Assembly: GCF_016195855.1 (NCBI RefSeq)
Contig: NZ_JACPYU010000002.1
Location: 248,001-312,000 of the forward strand
DNA length: 64,000 nucleotides
Direction: 5' to 3'
Origin: Aquabacterium sp.
GTDB lineage: Bacteria > Pseudomonadota > Gammaproteobacteria > Burkholderiales > Burkholderiaceae_C
Position numbers and translations under genes: made by a program. This document shows, one piece after another, positions 62,335 through 64,000 of the stretch (its first letter is position 1; every line of letters begins with the position of its first letter). The notes beneath the pieces are model-generated. The model saw only the letters and a list, made by a program, of their open reading frames with translations, was not told the origin of the DNA and made no database searches.

Positions 62335-63336
62335 GTGAAGCCTGAGCGCGGCACCATCTCCATCCATTTCGTGCAGGAAGCCCTGCGCTGCGTGCGCGAG
62401 CGTGGCCTGAGTGTGGACGGTTTCCTGCAGCGTGCGGGTATCCCGGCTGCCTTTGTGGTTGAGCCGCTGGCGCGCGTGTCGCCCGCGCAGTTCGGGGCGC
62501 TGTGGCGCGACATTGCCCGCGAGCTGGACGACGAGTTCTTCGGCCTGGACGCGCACCCCGCCCGGCAGGGCACCTATGTGCTGATGTGCCACAGCGTGCT
62601 GGACTGCGACAACCTGGGCCATGCGCTCAAACGCATCCTGCGCTTCATGCGCCTGGTGCTGGACGACATGCATGGCAGCCTGACGGTGGAGGGCGAGCAG
62701 GCCGTGCTGCAACTGCATGACCGCCAAGGCCCCCAGCGCGTGTTTGCCTACGCGACCTTTCTGATCATGGTCTATGGCCTGGCCTGCTGGTTGACGGGGC
62801 GGCGCCTGCACCTGAGCGAAGGGGCTTTTCGCTGCCCCGAGCCGGACGCGTCAGCCGAATACCGTGTGCTGTTTTGCGAGGCCCTGCAGTTCGATGCGCC
62901 GCAGACGCGCCTGTGCTTTCCGGCCTCCGACCTGCTTCTGCCCGTCATCCAGAACCCGGGCACGCTCCAGACCTTCTTCAAAGGCGTGCCCGACAACTTC
63001 CTGGTCAAGTACCGCAACCCCAAGAGCCTGGCCGCGCGCATCCGCCGCCGTTTGCGCGAGCAGCCGCCTGCGGGCTGGCCGGACCTGGCCGTGCTGTGCG
63101 CCGAGCTGCACCTGACCGAAGCCACCTTGCGCCGCCGCCTGCGCGAGGAGGGGCACACCTACCAGGCCATCAAGGACGACCTGCGGCGCGACATGGCCAT
63201 CACGCAATTGCAGGACAGCCGGCGCAGCATCGAAGACATTGCCAGTGACCTGGGTTTTGCCGAGCCGGCGGCGTTCTACCGGGCGTTCAAGAAGTGGACC
63301 GGGGCCAAGCCATCGGACTACCGTGTGACGGCCTGA
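62335..63336 (+). CDS. AraC-family transcriptional regulator
   Basis: A 333-residue regulator of the OruR/arabinose-binding type. The N-terminal domain has ARELDDEFFGLDAHPARQGTY spread over the family's ligand pocket. The C-terminal HTH pair reads LCAELHLTEATLRRRLREEG and DIASDLGFAEPAAFYRAFKKW, followed by the family's G-AKPSDYR. GTG 62335 with an AGGGAGG site is the start. It is divergent from the valine/isoleucine operon and probably activates it. Confidence 0.92.
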   Translation: MKPERGTISIHFVQEALRCVRERGLSVDGFLQRAGIPAAFVVEPLARVSPAQFGALWRDIARELDDEFFGLDAHPARQGTYVLMCHSVLDCDNLGHALKRILRFMRLVLDDMHGSLTVEGEQAVLQLHDRQGPQRVFAYATFLIMVYGLACWLTGRRLHLSEGAFRCPEPDASAEYRVLFCEALQFDAPQTRLCFPASDLLLPVIQNPGTLQTFFKGVPDNFLVKYRNPKSLAARIRRRLREQPPAGWPDLAVLCAELHLTEATLRRRLREEGHTYQAIKDDLRRDMAITQLQDSRRSIEDIASDLGFAEPAAFYRAFKKWTGAKPSDYRVTA

Positions 63337-63431
63337 CCCCTAACCTTGGGGAGGCAGACCCGGCCAACAGTGCCTAGAGTCGAAGGCTCTACAGCCCAGC
63401 ACCCGCAAGGGCTTCACAACAAGGCGGCACC

Positions 63432-63914
63432 ATGTCCAAACGCAACACCCCCTCTGCCCCGGTGCTGACCCAGGAGGCCCCGCCCGCGACTCCCACCTGG
63501 TCGGTGCCCCTGCTGCGCGCACACAAGATCCAGACCCTGGCCGGGCAGCTCATGGGGGCCGCCTTGCGCAACCAGGTCGGCACGGCCACCTTGCTGCCCA
63601 TGCGGCTGGACGCCTCGCTGTGGCAGGAGATGCTGGCCATCCAGCAGGACGTCGCCCGGCGCTGCGGCCAACAGCAACAGGCCTGGGTGGACGGCTGCAA
63701 GGGTCTCGGCCAGGCCTACAGCCAGCTGACGATGGCCCAGACCCTGACCCAGTTCGTGGAACAGGAGCACCAGCTGGCCGACCAGTTCAACGCGCTGGTG
63801 GCCAGCCAGTTGGCCGGCTGGGCCGACCTGATGCAGACCATCCAGCTGGACTACGCCGACTGGCTGGCGCAGAAGCAGGCTCAGGCGCCCAGTGCGGGGT
63901 CGCTCACGCTGTGA
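63432..63914 (+). CDS. Small helical protein, possibly phasin-like
   Basis: A 160-residue protein with a Pro/Ala-rich start and then long amphipathic helices rich in Gln, Ala and Leu (EMLAIQQDVARRCGQQQQAW, LTMAQTLTQFVEQEHQLAD). The composition and helix pattern resemble phasins, which coat polyhydroxyalkanoate granules, but no signature is present. Its end overlaps the convergent phospholipase C gene by 34 bases. Confidence 0.6.
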   Translation: MSKRNTPSAPVLTQEAPPATPTWSVPLLRAHKIQTLAGQLMGAALRNQVGTATLLPMRLDASLWQEMLAIQQDVARRCGQQQQAWVDGCKGLGQAYSQLTMAQTLTQFVEQEHQLADQFNALVASQLAGWADLMQTIQLDYADWLAQKQAQAPSAGSLTL

Positions 63915-64000
63915 CGCCCCGTCTCCAGCCGGCCCGCCAGGCGGCGGCTGAAGGCGGGGTCTTCCTTGACTGTGATGCTCAGGTCATACCAGCCACCGGT
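63881..64000 (-). CDS. Phosphocholine-specific phospholipase C, C-terminal end (partial)
   Basis: The last 39 residues of a protein that runs off the window. The peptide contains GGWYDLSITVKEDPAF, then RRLAGRLETGRHSVSDPAL, a strong match to the C-terminal DUF756 domain of non-haemolytic (PlcN-type) phospholipase C. Such enzymes are exported and hydrolyse phosphatidylcholine. The stop lies inside the 3' end of the plus-strand gene. Confidence 0.8.
   Translation of the reverse strand, partial: TGGWYDLSITVKEDPAFSRRLAGRLETGRHSVSDPALGA

Noticed and set aside
63341..63355. CCCC...GGGG inverted repeat after the AraC gene as a terminator
   Set aside because: Only four paired bases and no T-run follow it.

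Overview
The window is high-GC DNA with dense genes and codon use typical of a betaproteobacterium of the order Burkholderiales. The lldD, mmsAB, PEP-CTERM and Pat-type genes fit a free-living aquatic or soil member near Aquabacterium, Rubrivivax or Leptothrix. That placement is an inference from gene content, not from a marker gene. I see no tRNA, rRNA, CRISPR array or insertion sequence.

Region 1 (1-17.2 kb) is mixed housekeeping and accessory DNA. It holds a Fic-family remnant, a secreted protein, L-lactate dehydrogenase (lldD), a sirtuin, a three-domain PTPS/QueD-like protein, a PEP-CTERM surface protein, a periplasmic binding protein, an aminotransferase, two divergent hybrid histidine kinases, an MFS exporter with a divergent LysR regulator, and a Pat-type acyl-CoA synthetase/acetyltransferase gene split by a one-base frameshift.

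Region 2 (17.3-29.7 kb) holds tag, a ferredoxin, and an AraC-type regulator divergent from an operon of two acyl-CoA dehydrogenase-like genes and an acetoacetate decarboxylase-like gene. It also holds a DUF2145 pair, a Lys/Ala-rich protein with a palindromic promoter, MazG-like and Pcm genes, a Rieske protein and several small unknown genes.

Region 3 (30.0-54.0 kb) is the centrepiece: a complete-looking extracellular contractile injection system (eCIS, relative of Afp/PVC/MAC particles) in one compact operon with many ATGA-type overlaps. Order: tube terminator/cap (Afp16/DUF4255), unknown 335-aa protein, one sheath with a large insertion, two inner-tube proteins, small Afp6-like protein, LysM protein (Afp7), VgrG-like spike (Afp8), PAAR tip (Afp10), gp25 wedge (Afp9), two baseplate proteins (Afp11, Afp12), an unknown 929-aa protein, CIS tape-measure protein (Afp14), AAA+ ATPase (Afp15), then a 1152-aa DUF4157 (eCIS core) protein with a nuclease-like C-terminus and a small membrane protein. 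No classical Afp13 fibre gene is recognisable. The last two genes look like cargo and a possible partner. The operon is preceded by an inverted-repeat-rich intergenic region.

Region 4 (54.0-64.0 kb) holds a TPR/O-GlcNAc-transferase-like glycosyltransferase, a hotdog (DUF4442) protein, a membrane metallopeptidase-like protein and a VOC protein. A four-gene valine/branched-chain catabolic operon follows (SDR, acyl-CoA dehydrogenase, mmsA, mmsB), divergent from an AraC regulator. The window ends with a small helical protein and the C-terminal end of a phosphocholine-specific phospholipase C on the minus strand.
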